NCBI RefSeq assembly: GCF_004345725.1
Contig: NZ_SLXG01000003.1
Coordinates: 1 to 64,000 of the forward strand
DNA from: Crenobacter luteus
GTDB lineage: Bacteria; Pseudomonadota; Gammaproteobacteria; Burkholderiales; Chromobacteriaceae
Direction: 5' to 3'
DNA length: 64,000 bases
Both the position numbers and the translations under genes were made by a program. The notes beneath the pieces are model-generated. The model ran no database searches and was not told the DNA's origin. It saw only the letters and a list, made by a program, of their open reading frames with translations. Shown piece by piece: positions 44,803 through 53,500 of this stretch (positions are counted from its first letter, which is position 1; every line of letters begins with the position of its first letter).

Positions 44803-46134
44803 TCAGAATTTGTGGGTGAGGCCGATCCCGAGCAGGTTGGCGTGGCTGCGGTAGCGGCCATGCAGCGTGCCCGGGCGGTCGGTGCTACTGCCGTCGTAGT
44901 TGTTGGCGCTGCGGTCGATGGCCGCTTCTTTGAACTTCAGATAGCTGTAGGCGACATCGACCGTGTTGTGCTCATCGATCCGGTAGCTGGCCCCCAGCGA
45001 AAGCATTTGCCGATCGCTGTCCGGCATCAGCGGCTGGGCGTAGCGAGAGTCGGAAACGGGCGAGTGGTCATACATATACCCCCCGCGCAGTGTCCATTGC
45101 CCGTCAAGCCGGTAGCTCGCACCGAGCGAGGCACGCCAGCTGTTTTTCCATTCGAGTTTGTCGGTGGCTTTGCGATCGGGATCCTGCGCGGTCGGCATCT
45201 CGATCACGAGGGACTGGAAGCGGCTATGGCGGGACCAGGTCACATCGCCCATGATCGCCCAGCGGGAATCCAGCTGTTGGTAAGCATGGAGGGTGAGCGT
45301 TTCCGGCGTGGTCAGATCGACCGAGCTATCGCTGTCGTCGAGGGCGCCCGTACCCTTGACCAGTTGCGACACCGGCGTGCCGGGGACGGAATAGCGGGCA
45401 TTGCCCCGCAGCGTATGCTTGATGAAAGAACGGTATGCGACGCCGATGCGGGTATCCGAAGTGGGCGTAAACAGGTAGCCGAGATTGAAGCCGTATCCCC
45501 AGTCATCGCCGGTCACACGGATTCTGGAATCGGGCTCAGACGAGACGAAGCTCAGCTTCTTCTCCAGCACCGCATCCATATATTGCGCCGTGACGCCGAA
45601 ACCGATGCTGTGCTGTTCGCTCAGCTTGAGCGCGATCGAGGGGTTGATCGCGATCGACTTCAAATCAATCGCGCTGCCGTAATAGCGGCCGGCAAAATCG
45701 TCGTCATACTTGATTTTGGCGCCGAACGGCGCGTATACGCCGACCCCGGCGGTCAACTGCTCGTTCAGGCGGTGCGCCAGGTAGAAGTGTGGCGCCACGG
45801 CGGTCTTGGCGTAGCGCCCGCCGCCGCCGGCCGGAGAGACCGGAGCGCTATTGCCGAAGATGTCGTTGCGGGTGGCCGCGCTGCCGCTGAACGCCGAATG
45901 CGGGACGACAATGTCGGCGCCAACGGTCAGCTGGCTGCTGTCCAGCTGCGTCAGCCCCGCCGGGTTGTAGAAAATCGCGGAAGGGTCGGCCGCCTCAGCC
46001 GAGCCGGCGTTCGAGCTGCCCTGCGCCCTGATGCTTTGCAATTCCAGTTGATAGCCGGCAGCCCAAGCCGCCTGGGCTGCACCATATGCAGCGGCAGCCA
46101 GTATGGCATGCCTCGCCATTGTCCTCTTCGACAT
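44803..46134 (-). CDS. Outer-membrane hydrophobic-compound channel, FadL/TodX family
   Basis: A 443-residue outer-membrane protein: signal peptide cut near WAAGY, then the FadL hatch signature AGYQLELQSIRAQGSSNAGSA (quoted as key residues AGSAEAADPSAIFYNPAG), alternating beta strands and the terminal aromatic residue in GLTHKF. The NPAGLTQL motif is diagnostic. FadL/TodX proteins take up long-chain fatty acids or aromatic hydrocarbons. ATG 46134 follows AAGGAG. It is the first gene of the cluster, 239 bases before the next gene, and a palindrome lies about 65 bases upstream. Confidence 0.93.
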   Translation of the reverse strand: MSKRTMARHAILAAAAYGAAQAAWAAGYQLELQSIRAQGSSNAGSAEAADPSAIFYNPAGLTQLDSSQLTVGADIVVPHSAFSGSAATRNDIFGNSAPVSPAGGGGRYAKTAVAPHFYLAHRLNEQLTAGVGVYAPFGAKIKYDDDFAGRYYGSAIDLKSIAINPSIALKLSEQHSIGFGVTAQYMDAVLEKKLSFVSSEPDSRIRVTGDDWGYGFNLGYLFTPTSDTRIGVAYRSFIKHTLRGNARYSVPGTPVSQLVKGTGALDDSDSSVDLTTPETLTLHAYQQLDSRWAIMGDVTWSRHSRFQSLVIEMPTAQDPDRKATDKLEWKNSWRASLGASYRLDGQWTLRGGYMYDHSPVSDSRYAQPLMPDSDRQMLSLGASYRIDEHNTVDVAYSYLKFKEAAIDRSANNYDGSSTDRPGTLHGRYRSHANLLGIGLTHKF

Positions 46135-46198
46135 TCCCGTCTCCTTTGTGCATTGTGAAGCTCGCCCTCTTCGTAGCGTCCTTCGACTTTGATTCAAA

Positions 46199-46230
46199 AA
46201 CATCAATAGTGTCAACTTGACATTGATGTT
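46199..46230. promoter_or_regulatory. Candidate TetR operator upstream of the island operon
   Basis: The core TGTCAACTTGACA (46210-46222) is a perfect palindrome, flanked by AACATCAA and TTGATGTT (46199-46206 and 46223-46230), also complementary, with a slightly off-centre spacing. It lies 65-96 bases upstream of the channel gene, where a repressor would block transcription. Binding by the island's TetR protein is inferred. Confidence 0.5.
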
Positions 46231-46344
46231 CACAAAGAAAACGAAGCGATTGTCGTTTTTATGTCACCTGGCGCGCAGGGGGCTGCAAGGAATCGAGCCC
46301 GTGGCGGTGTTGCTGCCGTGTCAACCGCGTGGACGGGTCGGTTC

Positions 46345-46536
46345 CGGGCCCGGGGCAGGCCGGATCCCTTTCTCGAGGCGCAGCTTGTACCCGAACCGTT
46401 CGAGGCCGCCTGCGCCGACGCCGGCCAGCCGCTGACCCTGAGGCGCCACGCCGGCTACGACCACGGTTATTATTTCGTCTCCACCTTCGTCGAGGACCAC
46501 CTGCGCCACCACGCCGAACGCCTGTCGGCGCGCTGA
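46345..46536 (+). pseudogene. Truncated 3' end of S-formylglutathione hydrolase (fghA remnant)
   Basis: The frame ending at 46536 matches only the last 57 or so residues of S-formylglutathione hydrolase: DPFLEAQLVPEPFEAAC, AGQPLTLRRHAGYDHGYYF (with the catalytic His in GYDH) and TFVEDHLRHHAERL. The N-terminal two-thirds, including the catalytic Ser region, are missing; upstream in-frame codons do not resemble the family. The remnant lies at the right border of the island, as if the gene were cut when the island arrived, and just before a formate-dehydrogenase-like gene. Confidence 0.7.
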
Positions 46537-46551
46537 CGCGCGGCATCCGCC

Positions 46552-48828
46552 ATGAGCCAGAAATTCCGCATCGAACCCTACGCCGGCCCCGCCGGCGGCT
46601 GGGGCGCGCTCAAGAGCACCACCCGCCACCTGCTGAACAGCGAGCAGGCGCTGAGCAACCTGAAGACGCTCGCCAACACCAACCAGCCGGGCGGCTTCGA
46701 CTGTCCCGGCTGCGCGTGGGGCGAGGGCAAGCACAGCGGCCGGGTCAGCTTCTGCGAGAACGGCGCCAAGGCGGTGAACTGGGAGGCGACCGCGCGCCGC
46801 GTCGACGCCGTCTTCTTCGCCGAGCATTCGGTCGCCTCGCTGTACGCGCAGAGCGACCACTGGCTCGAAGCGCAGGGCAGGTTGGCCGAGCCGATGGTCT
46901 ACGACGCGCAAACCGACCACTACCGGCCGATCTCGTGGGACGGCGCCTTCGCGCTGATCGCCCGGCACCTGAAGGCGCTCGATTCGCCCGACCAGGCCGA
47001 GTTCTACACCTCGGGGCGCACCAGCAACGAGGCGGCCTACCTGTACCAGTTGTTCGTGCGCGCCTACGGCACCAACAACCTCCCCGACTGCTCGAACATG
47101 TGCCACGAGGCCAGCGGCGTCGCGCTCAGGCGCAGCGTCGGCGTCGGCAAGGGCACGGTGACGATGGACGACTTCGAGCGGGCCGACGCGATCTTCGTGT
47201 TCGGCCAGAACCCCGGCACCAACCACCCGCGCATGCTCGACACCTTGCGCGACGCGGTCCGGCGCGGCGCGCAGGTGGTCGCGGTCAACCCCTTGAAGGA
47301 GCGGGGGCTCGAGCGCTTCACCCACCCGCAGCACCCGCTCGAGATGCTCGCCGGCGGCGGCACGACGATGCACACCCGCTACGTGCAGCCCAGGCTCGGC
47401 GGCGACATGGCGCTGGTGCGCGGCATGGTCAAGTCGCTCTTGGCCGCCGAACGCGCTGCGCAAGAGCGGGGCGAGCCGCCGGTGTTCGACCACGCCTTTC
47501 TCGCCGAGCACGCCGCGGGGCTGGCCGACTATCTCGCCGAAGTCGACGCGACGGGCTGGGACGCGATCGAAACCCAGAGCGGCGTCGCACGCGCGACCAT
47601 CGAAGGGTTGGCCGAGGTCTACCGCCGCGCCGAGCGCGTGATCGCGACCTGGGCGATGGGCATCACCCAGCACAAGCATTCGGTCGCGACGATCCAGGAA
47701 ATCGCGAATCTCATGCTGCTGCGCGGCAACGTCGGCAAGGAGGGCGCCGGCCTGTGCCCGGTGCGCGGCCACAGCAATGTGCAGGGCGACCGCACGATGG
47801 GCGTCAACGAACGGCCGGCCGACGCCTTCCTCGACGCGCTCGGCCAACGTTTCGGCTTCGCGCCGCCGCGCCGCCACGGCCACGCGGTGGTCGAGGCGAT
47901 CGAAGCGATGCGCGCCGGGCAAAGTCGGGTGTTCTTCGCGCTCGGCGGCAACTTCGCCGCCGCGACGCCGGACACCGCCGCGACCGAGGCGGCGCTGCGG
48001 AACTGCGACTTGACGGTGCAGGTCAGCACCAAGCTCAACCGCAGCCACCTGGTGGTCGGCAAGGCCGCGCTGATCCTGCCCTGCCTGGGCCGCACCGAGA
48101 TCGATATTCAGGCCGGCGCGCCGCAGCGGATCACGGTCGAGGACTCGATGAGCATGGTGCACGCCTCGGCCGGCGTGCTCGAACCGGCGTCGGCGCAGCT
48201 CAAGTCCGAGCCGTCTATCGTCGCCGGGCTCGCCGAGGCGGTGCTCGGCAAGTGGCCGGTCGACTGGGCGTGGTTGGTCGAGGACTACGACCGCATCCGC
48301 GAGCTCGTCGCCGACACCGTCCCCGGCTTCGAGGACTTCAACGCGCGCCTCGCTTCGCCGCGCGGCTTCTATCTGGGCAACAGCGCGCGCGAGCGGCGCT
48401 GGCAGACCGACAGCGGCCGCGCCCACTTCGCCGCCGCGCCGCTGCCGGACCACCTCGAGTCGCACGAGGGCGAGCTGGCCTTGCAGACGCTGCGCTCGCA
48501 CGACCAGTACAACACCACCGTCTACGGCCTCGACGACCGATATAGAGGCGTGTTCGGCGGGCGGCGCGTGGTGTTCGTGTCCGCCGCCGACCTCGCGCGG
48601 CTCGGCTTCAAAGCCGGCGAGACGGTGAACCTCGTCGCCGAGTGGGGCGACGGCGTGACGCGCCGCGCCGACGGCTTCACGCTGGTCGAGTACGACATCC
48701 CGGCCGGCTGCGCCGCCGCCTACTACCCGGAAACCAACCCGCTCGTCGCGCTTGCGAGCGTCGGCGACGACAGCCGCACGCCGACGTCCAAGTTCGTGCC
48801 GATCCGGCTCGAGCGCAGCGGGCCTTGA
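46552..48828 (+). CDS. FdhF/YdeP-family molybdopterin oxidoreductase
   Basis: A 758-residue protein with the FdhF/YdeP layout. It has the N-terminal GGFDCPGCAWGEGK, the molybdenum-cysteine motif NMCHEASG, the MGD-binding FGQNPGTNHP and NRSHLVVGKAALILP, RGHSNVQGDRTMGV and the C-terminal RSHDQYNTTVYGLDDRYRG. Relatives include E. coli YdeP and FdhF; formate oxidation is possible but not proven. Only two cysteines lie at the N-terminus, so a 4Fe-4S cluster is doubtful. The fghA remnant before it and a cytochrome c gene after it suggest formaldehyde/formate oxidation linked to the respiratory chain. Confidence 0.85.
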   Translation: MSQKFRIEPYAGPAGGWGALKSTTRHLLNSEQALSNLKTLANTNQPGGFDCPGCAWGEGKHSGRVSFCENGAKAVNWEATARRVDAVFFAEHSVASLYAQSDHWLEAQGRLAEPMVYDAQTDHYRPISWDGAFALIARHLKALDSPDQAEFYTSGRTSNEAAYLYQLFVRAYGTNNLPDCSNMCHEASGVALRRSVGVGKGTVTMDDFERADAIFVFGQNPGTNHPRMLDTLRDAVRRGAQVVAVNPLKERGLERFTHPQHPLEMLAGGGTTMHTRYVQPRLGGDMALVRGMVKSLLAAERAAQERGEPPVFDHAFLAEHAAGLADYLAEVDATGWDAIETQSGVARATIEGLAEVYRRAERVIATWAMGITQHKHSVATIQEIANLMLLRGNVGKEGAGLCPVRGHSNVQGDRTMGVNERPADAFLDALGQRFGFAPPRRHGHAVVEAIEAMRAGQSRVFFALGGNFAAATPDTAATEAALRNCDLTVQVSTKLNRSHLVVGKAALILPCLGRTEIDIQAGAPQRITVEDSMSMVHASAGVLEPASAQLKSEPSIVAGLAEAVLGKWPVDWAWLVEDYDRIRELVADTVPGFEDFNARLASPRGFYLGNSARERRWQTDSGRAHFAAAPLPDHLESHEGELALQTLRSHDQYNTTVYGLDDRYRGVFGGRRVVFVSAADLARLGFKAGETVNLVAEWGDGVTRRADGFTLVEYDIPAGCAAAYYPETNPLVALASVGDDSRTPTSKFVPIRLERSGP

Positions 48829-48886
48829 GTCCGGTGCCGCGTCGGCTACGATGGAAAATCGGGGCGACGCGGAGCGGGAGGGCATC

Positions 48887-49372
48887 GTGACGGGAAGAAT
48901 GGGAATCGTGCTGGCCGTGGCGGCGGCGCTGGCCGTGCCGCAGGCGTGGGCCGCCAAGCGCGGCGGCGAGTCGAGGTCGGTCGAGCGTGGCCGCTACCTG
49001 ACGCAGATCGCCGGCTGCAACGACTGTCACACGCCCGGCTATCTGATGTCGGGGGGCAAGGTGCCGGAGAAGCAGTGGCTGACCGGCGACGCCTTCGGCT
49101 GGAACGGTCCGTGGGGCACCACTTACGCGAGCAATCTGCGGCTCTACATGCAGGGCCTCAGCGAGTCGGACTGGCTCAAGGTCGCCCGCCACCGCGAACT
49201 GCGGCCGCCGATGCCGGTGCCGACGCTGCGCGCGATGAGCGACGCCGATCTGGTGGCGCTCTACCGCTACATCCGCTTTCTCGGCCCGGCCGGCGAGCCG
49301 GCGCCGGCCTACCAGCCACCCGGCGAGCCGCCGCGCGGGCCGGCGGCGGTGTTTCCGGCACCGCCGAAATAG
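48887..49372 (+). CDS. Periplasmic c-type cytochrome (mono-haem)
   Basis: A 161-residue protein with a signal peptide (VLAVAAALAVPQAWA), one haem motif CNDCH in IAGCNDCHTPGYLMSGG, and a C-terminal proline-rich tail. The GTG 48887 start follows GGGAGGG; an earlier ATG (48851) lacks such a site. The order after the YdeP/FdhF-like gene (58 bases) suggests it is the electron acceptor of that enzyme. The similarity to the small cytochromes beside alcohol and formate dehydrogenases is by eye only. Confidence 0.83.
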   Translation: MTGRMGIVLAVAAALAVPQAWAAKRGGESRSVERGRYLTQIAGCNDCHTPGYLMSGGKVPEKQWLTGDAFGWNGPWGTTYASNLRLYMQGLSESDWLKVARHRELRPPMPVPTLRAMSDADLVALYRYIRFLGPAGEPAPAYQPPGEPPRGPAAVFPAPPK

Positions 49373-49383
49373 CGGCGGCCATA

Positions 49384-49420
49384 CGTCAAAAAGCCGCGGC
49401 ATGCCGCGGCTTTTTGACGT
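49384..49420. terminator. Bidirectional terminator
   Basis: An 18-bp inverted repeat (CGTCAAAAAGCCGCGGC and its complement, two-base AT loop) with T-runs on both strands, between the convergent cytochrome and ruvX genes. Confidence 0.92.
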
Positions 49421-49432
49421 GGGCGAGGCGGC

Positions 49433-49861
49433 TCAGACCGCCGCGCCGCCGGTTTCGAACCAGGTCTGCACGATGGCCATCGCCGCAACCTGGTCGAGCG
49501 CCGGTTTCTGCTTTCTGCCGCGCACGCCGGCCTCGGCCAGCAGCGACTCGGCCAGTAGCGAAGTGTGGCGTTCGTCGACCAGCCACACCGGCAGGCCGAA
49601 GCGGCCCTTGAGCCGCTGTGCGAACTTGGTTGCCAGCCGCGTCATCTCGTGCGGCGTGCCGTCGGCGTGCGTCGGCAGGCCGACCACCAGCGCGCCGGGT
49701 TGCCATTCGGCGATCAGCCTGCCGATCGCGGCGAAACGTTCGTCGTTGCTCGGGGTATCCAGCGTCACGAGCGGCGTGGCGACGCCGACCTCGGCGGCGC
49801 CCATCGCGACGCCGATGCGGCGCTCGCCGAAGTCGAAGCCCAGTACGGTCGAATCTGTCAT
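49433..49861 (-). CDS. ruvX: Holliday-junction-resolvase-like YqgF/RuvX
   Basis: A 142-residue RNase H-fold protein. The first strand has [14 protein letters not shown] with the catalytic Asp, and [15 protein letters not shown] and [11 protein letters not shown] carry the other acidic/His residues. YqgF proteins act in pre-16S rRNA 5'-end processing; resolvase activity is a homology guess. It follows algH by 16 bases in one minus-strand unit. Confidence 0.92.
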   Translation of the reverse strand: MTDSTVLGFDFGERRIGVAMGAAEVGVATPLVTLDTPSNDERFAAIGRLIAEWQPGALVVGLPTHADGTPHEMTRLATKFAQRLKGRFGLPVWLVDERHTSLLAESLLAEAGVRGRKQKPALDQVAAMAIVQTWFETGGAAV

Positions 49862-49877
49862 CGGGGAGCCGGCGGGG

Positions 49878-50438
49878 TCAGGCGTGGCCGACGTCGCCGG
49901 ACAGCAGCGTCGAGTGGATGCCCAGCAGCGCCATGCCGGCCTCGAAGCGCTCCTCGGGGGGCAGGCTGAAGATGATGTCGGTCGACGCCGGGACGGTCAG
50001 CCACGCGTTCTGCGCGATTTCCTGCTCGAGCTGGCCGGGCTCCCAGCCCGAATAGCCGAGGCTGACGATCAGCTCGTTCGGGCCGCGCCCTTCGCCGAGC
50101 GCGGCGAGGACGTCCTTCGAGGTGGTCAGCGCGAGCTCGTCGGTGACCATCAGGCTCGACTGCCAGTTGCCGGCCGGCTGGTGCAGCACGAAGCCGCGAT
50201 CCGGGTGGACCGGGCCGCCGAAGTACACCGGCAGCGCGGCCAGCTCGTGGTCGTTCAGCGGCAGGTCGATCTGCTCGAACAGCTGCGCCAGCGCGATGCC
50301 GGACGGCTTGTTGACGATCAGCCCCATCGCGCCGTGTTCGCCGTGCTCGCAGATGTAGACCAAGCTCTTGGCGAAGAGCGGGTCGGCCATGCCGGGCATG
50401 GCGATCAGGAACTGGTTGGAGAGCGTTAACGTTTCCAT
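49878..50438 (-). CDS. YqgE/AlgH family (DUF179) protein
   Basis: A 186-residue DUF179 protein: [51 protein letters not shown] and [16 protein letters not shown]. Its biochemical role is unknown; algH was linked to alginate regulation in Pseudomonas. ATG 50438 is the usual family start. It is divergent from smc, with 127 bases between. The algH-ruvX pair is widely conserved. Confidence 0.93.
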   Translation of the reverse strand: METLTLSNQFLIAMPGMADPLFAKSLVYICEHGEHGAMGLIVNKPSGIALAQLFEQIDLPLNDHELAALPVYFGGPVHPDRGFVLHQPAGNWQSSLMVTDELALTTSKDVLAALGEGRGPNELIVSLGYSGWEPGQLEQEIAQNAWLTVPASTDIIFSLPPEERFEAGMALLGIHSTLLSGDVGHA

Positions 50439-50565
50439 GCGGGCATTATGGCACAGCGGAACAGCCGGAGCTTGCACTTCGCATGTCCGGTCCGCCGCGG
50501 TCGTCCCGGGCCGAAAAGCGGCTAAAATGGCGCGTTCTGTCTTTACCGATTCGAGCGAGGGCGTC

Positions 50566-53500
50566 TTGCGTCTCACCCATATCAAACTGGCCGGCTTCAA
50601 GTCCTTCGTGGACCCGACCGCCATTCCGGTGCCGGGCCAGCTGGTGGCCGTGATCGGCCCGAACGGCTGCGGCAAGTCCAACGTGATCGACGCCGTGCGC
50701 TGGGTGCTCGGGGAGTCGTCCGCCAAGCAGTTGCGCGGCGAGTCGATGCAGGACGTGATCTTCAACGGCTCCAGCACCCGCAAGCCGGTGTCGCGCGCGT
50801 CGGTCGAGCTGGTGTTCGACAACGCGGACGGCCAGCTGACCGGACCGTGGGGCCAGTACGCCGAGGTGTCGATCAAGCGCGTGCTGACGCGCCAGGGCGA
50901 GTCGAGCTACTACATCAACAACCAGCAGGTGCGCCGCCGCGACATCACCGACCTCTTCCTCGGCACCGGCGTCGGCGCGCGCGGCTACGCGGTGATCGAG
51001 CAGGGCATGATCTCGCGCATCATCGAGGCGAGGCCCGAGGAGCTGCGCGCGTATCTGGAGGAAGCCGCCGGCGTGTCCAAGTACAAGGAACGCCGCCGCG
51101 AGACCGAAAACCGGCTCGCCGACACGCGCGACAACCTCGAACGGCTGGCCGACCTGCAGCAGGAACTCGACCGTCAGGTCGAGAAGCTGTCCGAGCAGGC
51201 CGAGGTCGCCGCCCACTACCACGATATGCGCGGCGCGCTGACGCACAAGCAGAACCTGTTGGCGCTGGCGCGGCGCGAGGAGGCGGCCAGGGTCGAGGCC
51301 GCCGCGCGCGAGGAGCTGGCCAGGCTCGAGACCGAGGAGGCCGCGCTGTCGGCCGCCGCGACGCACTTCGACGCCGAACTGACCACGCTGCGCGAGGAGC
51401 ACTACGCGGCCAGCGACGCGGTGCAGGCGGCGCAGCAGCGCTTGTCCGACGCCAACGCGCAGCTGGCGCGGCTCGAGGAGCAGAGCCGCCACCGCGAGCA
51501 GAGCCGCGCGCGCATCGAGCGCGAAATGGCCGCCGCGCGCGACGAGCGGCAAAGGTTGGCCGAGGCGCGCGCCACGGTCGAGGCCGAGCTCGACGACTGG
51601 CTGCCGCGCCAGGAAGAGGCGCAGCTGATGCTCGAGGAGGCGCAGATGTCGCTCGAGGACGGCGCCGACAGCCTGCCCGAGGCCGAGGCGCTGTTCCGCC
51701 AGAAGGATGCGGCGCTGTCGCAGTTGACCGCGCAGCTCTCCAACCTGACGCGCGAGCGGGATCTGGCGCGCCAGCGCGGCGAGCACCTGAAGGAAAGCTT
51801 GCAGCAACTGGCCAGCCGCGAAGCGGCGCTCGCCAAGGAATTGTCCGACCTCAACCTGCCCGGCGACGACGCGCTCGCGGCCGCCGGCGACGAGGTCGCG
51901 CGCGCGAAGGCCGCGCTCGACGCGGTGCGCGCGCGCGTCGCGGCCGACGAGGGCAAGCTGGCCGACATGGCGTCCGAGCGCGAGAAACTCGACGAAACCT
52001 TGGCCGAGGCGCGCACGCGCCTGGCGCGCGCCGAGGCCGAGGCCGACGCGCTGGCGGCGGTGCTGGCGCGCGAGGCGGCCGGCGAGAAGATCGGCGACTG
52101 GCTGAAGGAACAGGGACTCGAGACCGCACCGGGCCTGTGGCAGTCGGTCACGGTGGCGCCCGAGTGGCGCGTGGCGTTCGAGGCGGTGCTGGGCGAGCGG
52201 CTGGCCGCGCGCGCCGGCGCCTTGCCGGATGGCGCGCCGCCGGCGCCGTTCACCGTGGTGGATGCGGCCGGCTCGGCCAACGTTCTGGCCGCGAAGCGGC
52301 CGTGGCCGCGCCTGCTCGACAAGATCGAGGCCGACGCGCCGTTCGCCGCGCCGCTGGCCGACTGGCTGGCCGACGTCTATCTGGCCGACTCGCTTAAGGC
52401 CGCGCTCGGCCAACGCGGCGAACTGACCGCGGGCGAAGTGCTGCTGACGCCCGACGGACACCGGGTGTCGGCGCACGCGGTCGCTTTCCACGCCGAAGGC
52501 CATGGCGACGGCTTGCTCGCGCGCCAGCAGGCGCTGTCGCAGGCGCAGGCCGCCGCCGAGGCGCTCGCGCCCGAGATCGAGAACCTGCAGAAAACGCGCG
52601 AGAGCCTGGTGAGCCGCGCCGGCATGATGGCCGAGGCGGTGCGCGCGCAAAAGGGCGCGTTGACGAGGCTCGAAGGGGAGCTGAACGCCGCGACGCTCGA
52701 ACAGGTCAAGCTCGACCAGGCGGCGCGCCAGGGCGCGGCGCGGCTGGCGGCGATCCGCGCCGAGCGCGACCGCCTGGCCGAGGAGCGCGCCGCCGCCGAG
52801 GACACCATCGTCGAGAGCGAAATGTTGGCCGAGGAGGCGGCGATGACGCTCGAGGCGCTGTCGGCGCAACTGGAAGACGCGCGGCTCGATCGCCTCAACG
52901 CCGAGACCGGGCTGGAGCTGGCGCGCAACAAGACGCGCGACGCCGAGCGGCGCCTGCACGAAATCAAGCTCGCGCAGCACACCGCCGAGCAGAAGGTCGC
53001 CGAGCTGGCGCGCCGCGCGCGCGAGCTTGCCGAGCGCGACGGCGCGCTCGAAGACAAGCTGATGGCCTTGGCCGAGGAGGCCGAGACGGTCGACGAGGCG
53101 GTGCCCGAGGAGGCGCTGCAGGAGGCGCTGGTCGTGCGCGAAGCCTGCGAGGCGACGCTGGCCGAGGCGCGCGACGCGCTCAACCACCTGACCGAGCGGA
53201 TGCGGCTGTTGGCGCAGCAGCAGCAGGACGCCAACGCGCGCTTGCCGTCTATCCGCGAGGCGCGCCAGGACTGGCTCTTGAAGCACCAGGAGGCGCGCAT
53301 CGGGCTGGAGCGTTACAACGAGGAATTGAAGGAGGCCGGCGCCGACGAGGCCGCGCTGCTGGCCGACCTGAGCGACGCGGTGAAGCCGAACGCGCTGGCG
53401 GCCGAGATTGCGCGTCTGGCCCGCGCGATCGAGAACCTCGGCGCGGTCAACCTCGCGGCGCTCGAGGAGCTCGACGAGGCGAAAAAGCGCGGCGAGTACC

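Larger units (their letters stand above)
33447..46362. other. Accessory catabolic island (aromatic/phenolic degradation)
   Basis: About 12.9 kb holding nine genes that differ from the flanking core genes. The island starts directly downstream of tRNA-fMet and ends inside a truncated S-formylglutathione hydrolase gene. Its GC content looks lower by eye and it contains none of the 35 TTGGCCGAG copies seen elsewhere. No integrase, transposase or direct repeat of the tRNA 3' end was found. One TetR gene faces eight co-oriented genes for uptake, ring hydroxylation, ring cleavage, hydrolysis, oxidation/reduction and CoA activation. Confidence 0.7.

Noticed and set aside
46185-46362. Direct repeat of the tRNA-fMet 3' end at the right island border (att site)
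   Set aside because: I looked for TTCAAATCC or CCCCCGCAACCA near the border and found no match.
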